23,073 bases of DNA from RGIG4103 sp045644605 (GTDB lineage: Bacteria > Bacillota > Clostridia > RUG12999). A program made the translations under genes and the position numbers. The notes beneath the pieces are model-generated. The model saw only the letters and a program-made list of their open reading frames with translations, was not told the DNA's origin and did not search any database. Below are positions 22,048 through 23,073 of this stretch, piece after piece (within the stretch, counting starts at the first letter, position 1; the number at the start of each line of letters is the position of its first letter). The stretch covers positions 1 to 23,073 of the forward strand of contig JAZRHB010000011.1 in assembly GCA_045644605.1 (NCBI GenBank), in the 5' to 3' direction.

Positions 22048-22725
22048 ATGGATAACAATAATATGCCTGAAAAGAAAAATAAATCGTTCTACTTTGCCTG
22101 CGTTATATGCGGTATAGCCGTAATTGCGGCAGGATTTGTTGTTACAAACAGTCTGTCGGTAAGAAAGAATATGAATAATGAAGCGGCTCTTCCTACGCCT
22201 ACACCACAAATAAGCGGTAAACAGTTCGTGGAAAATGTGCCAAAACAGATGCCGGACCCGGCTCCGCAGCCTGTTCAGGAGGTTGCGGTTGATTCTACTC
22301 CGAATCAGGAGCTTGCAAACACAAAACTTATTATGCCGGTAAATGGTATAATAACAGTAAATCACAGTCTTGAAACAATGGTGTATTCACATACATTCGG
22401 AGATTGGCGTGTCCATAAAGGGATTGATATAGATGCTGAGCCCGGTACCCAGATAAAAGCTGTTGCAGACGGTACAATTGCACGAGTGTACACGGATGAG
22501 ATGATGGGCAGAGTCATTGAAATAAACCACGGCGATTTTGTAAGTGTATACGCCGGACTTGCAACCATTGAAAAGGTGGAACAAGGTGCAGAAGTGGGGC
22601 AGGGTGATGTTATAAGCGAAATAGGGAATACCGCCCTTAATGAAGCGGCACAATCCCCGCATCTTCATTTTGAAATTCTGTATGGCGGGAATTCCGTAGA
22701 CCCAATTGAATATTTGAAAGAATAA
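22048..22725 (+). CDS. M23-family peptidase, SpoIIQ-like
   Basis: The 225-residue protein has a short cytoplasmic tail, one membrane helix (about 14-33), a proline-rich linker and a LytM/M23 domain (about 94-220). The full zinc site is present: His123 and Asp127 in HKGID, and His205 and His207 in HLH. It should therefore be catalytically competent, whereas B. subtilis SpoIIQ has lost a zinc ligand. SpoIIQ faces the intermembrane space from the forespore and partners SpoIIIAH during engulfment. The sigma-F-type promoter and size support that role; a vegetative wall hydrolase is the alternative. The start is ATG 22048, 6 nt after GGAGG. The ATG at 22036 is inside the upstream inverted repeat. 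Confidence 0.85.
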   Translation: MDNNNMPEKKNKSFYFACVICGIAVIAAGFVVTNSLSVRKNMNNEAALPTPTPQISGKQFVENVPKQMPDPAPQPVQEVAVDSTPNQELANTKLIMPVNGIITVNHSLETMVYSHTFGDWRVHKGIDIDAEPGTQIKAVADGTIARVYTDEMMGRVIEINHGDFVSVYAGLATIEKVEQGAEVGQGDVISEIGNTALNEAAQSPHLHFEILYGGNSVDPIEYLKE

Positions 22726-22726
22726 G

Positions 22727-22756
22727 AAAAAAGGCTGAACATTAAGTTCAGCCTTT
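22727..22756 (-). terminator. Terminator between convergent M23 and LUD genes
   Basis: AAAGGCTGAAC (22730-22740) pairs with GTTCAGCCTTT (22746-22756) around a 5-nt loop. On the minus strand six T follow (22732-22727), so it mainly serves the LUD gene. It begins 2 nt after the M23 stop and may also stop plus-strand transcripts weakly. Confidence 0.85.
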
Positions 22757-22761
22757 AATGC

Positions 22762-23073
22762 TTAATATCCTAATTCCTCGCCGACAAGGATAACTTTGAT
22801 TCTGTTTTTAGTGCGTTGATATGAAGATACAACATAACTGCAGCAAATTCTTCCATCGTTGCCGCAACCGCTGAAATCACAGTCATCGGCTTTTGCACAG
22901 ACCCCCGTTTTAGTGCAATATGTATTTTTGCCAAGACGGGTACAGTTTTTCGGAGCGGCTACAGTTTTTACTCTTGTAATTGCCGCATCAATATCCTTTA
23001 CAATTTTGTTTACACCTGCTACAACAACAACGGATTTTGGTCCGAAAACCAGTGCCGCAACTCTGTTGCTGTT
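22762..23073 (-). CDS. LUD-domain (lactate-utilisation-like) protein, C-terminal part
   Basis: The minus strand stays open from the window edge to a TAA at 22764-22762, giving the last 103 residues. VFGPKSVVVVAGVNKIVKD followed by AAPKN, RLGKNTYCTKTGVC, a cysteine cluster (DCDFSGCGNDGRICC) and the closing VILVGEELGY are characteristic of a LUD (DUF162-type) protein in Clostridia. The family is related to LutC/YkgG, but the substrate of this subgroup is not settled. The cysteines could bind metal. The start lies outside the window. Confidence 0.85.
   Translation of the reverse strand, partial: NSNRVAALVFGPKSVVVVAGVNKIVKDIDAAITRVKTVAAPKNCTRLGKNTYCTKTGVCAKADDCDFSGCGNDGRICCSYVVSSYQRTKNRIKVILVGEELGY

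Overview
The window is chromosomal DNA from a low-to-mid GC Gram-positive bacterium. A Clostridia-type Firmicute is the best fit. The reasons are strong AGGAGG-type ribosome binding sites, the zinc-binding short form of S14, the gene order adk-map-KOW protein-infA-rpmJ inside the ribosomal operon, and a SpoIIQ-like peptidase behind what looks like a sporulation sigma-F promoter. I cannot name a genus. I see no rRNA, tRNA, CRISPR array, insertion sequence or phage gene.

Layout. (1) 2-2145, plus strand: two adjacent membrane proteins that each begin with a cysteine zinc ribbon (one TcaA-like, one YIP1-like), ending at a terminator. (2) 2232-5849, minus strand: a four-gene carbohydrate operon read PIG-L deacetylase, PfkB kinase, MtlD-like dehydrogenase, NagB-like protein, with its own promoter (5903-5931) and terminator (2193-2226). 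(3) 5850-6412: a divergent control region holding phased A-tracts, the ribosomal operon promoter and an RNA leader of about 300 nt with many predicted pairings. (4) 6413-21928: 32 genes in one direction, the fused S10, spc and alpha operons from rpsJ to rplQ. They encode 26 ribosomal proteins plus SecY, adenylate kinase, methionine aminopeptidase, a KOW RNA-binding protein, IF-1 and the RNA polymerase alpha subunit, ending at a 14-bp terminator. (5) 21988-22725: a SpoIIQ-like M23 peptidase. (6) 22762-23073, minus strand: the 3' end of a LUD-domain protein.

How it works together. Region 4 co-produces the core of both ribosomal subunits, the main protein translocon, N-terminal methionine removal, translation initiation factor 1 and RNA polymerase alpha. 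Many junctions overlap or are only 15-30 nt apart. Three longer gaps (6728-6853, 18988-19116, 20518-20611) and the rpsJ leader contain predicted RNA structure and are the likely control points. Region 2 could carry out deacetylation, phosphorylation, oxidation and isomerisation or deamination of an N-acetylated amino sugar or sugar alcohol. No transporter or regulator is visible to fix the substrate.

The strongest leads are the rpsJ leader (an attenuator-like terminator with a competing pairing, plus a possible pseudoknot next to the ribosome binding site), the near-perfect sigma-F promoter placed directly after the rplQ terminator, and the four-gene sugar cluster whose NagB-like member lacks a catalytic aspartate.
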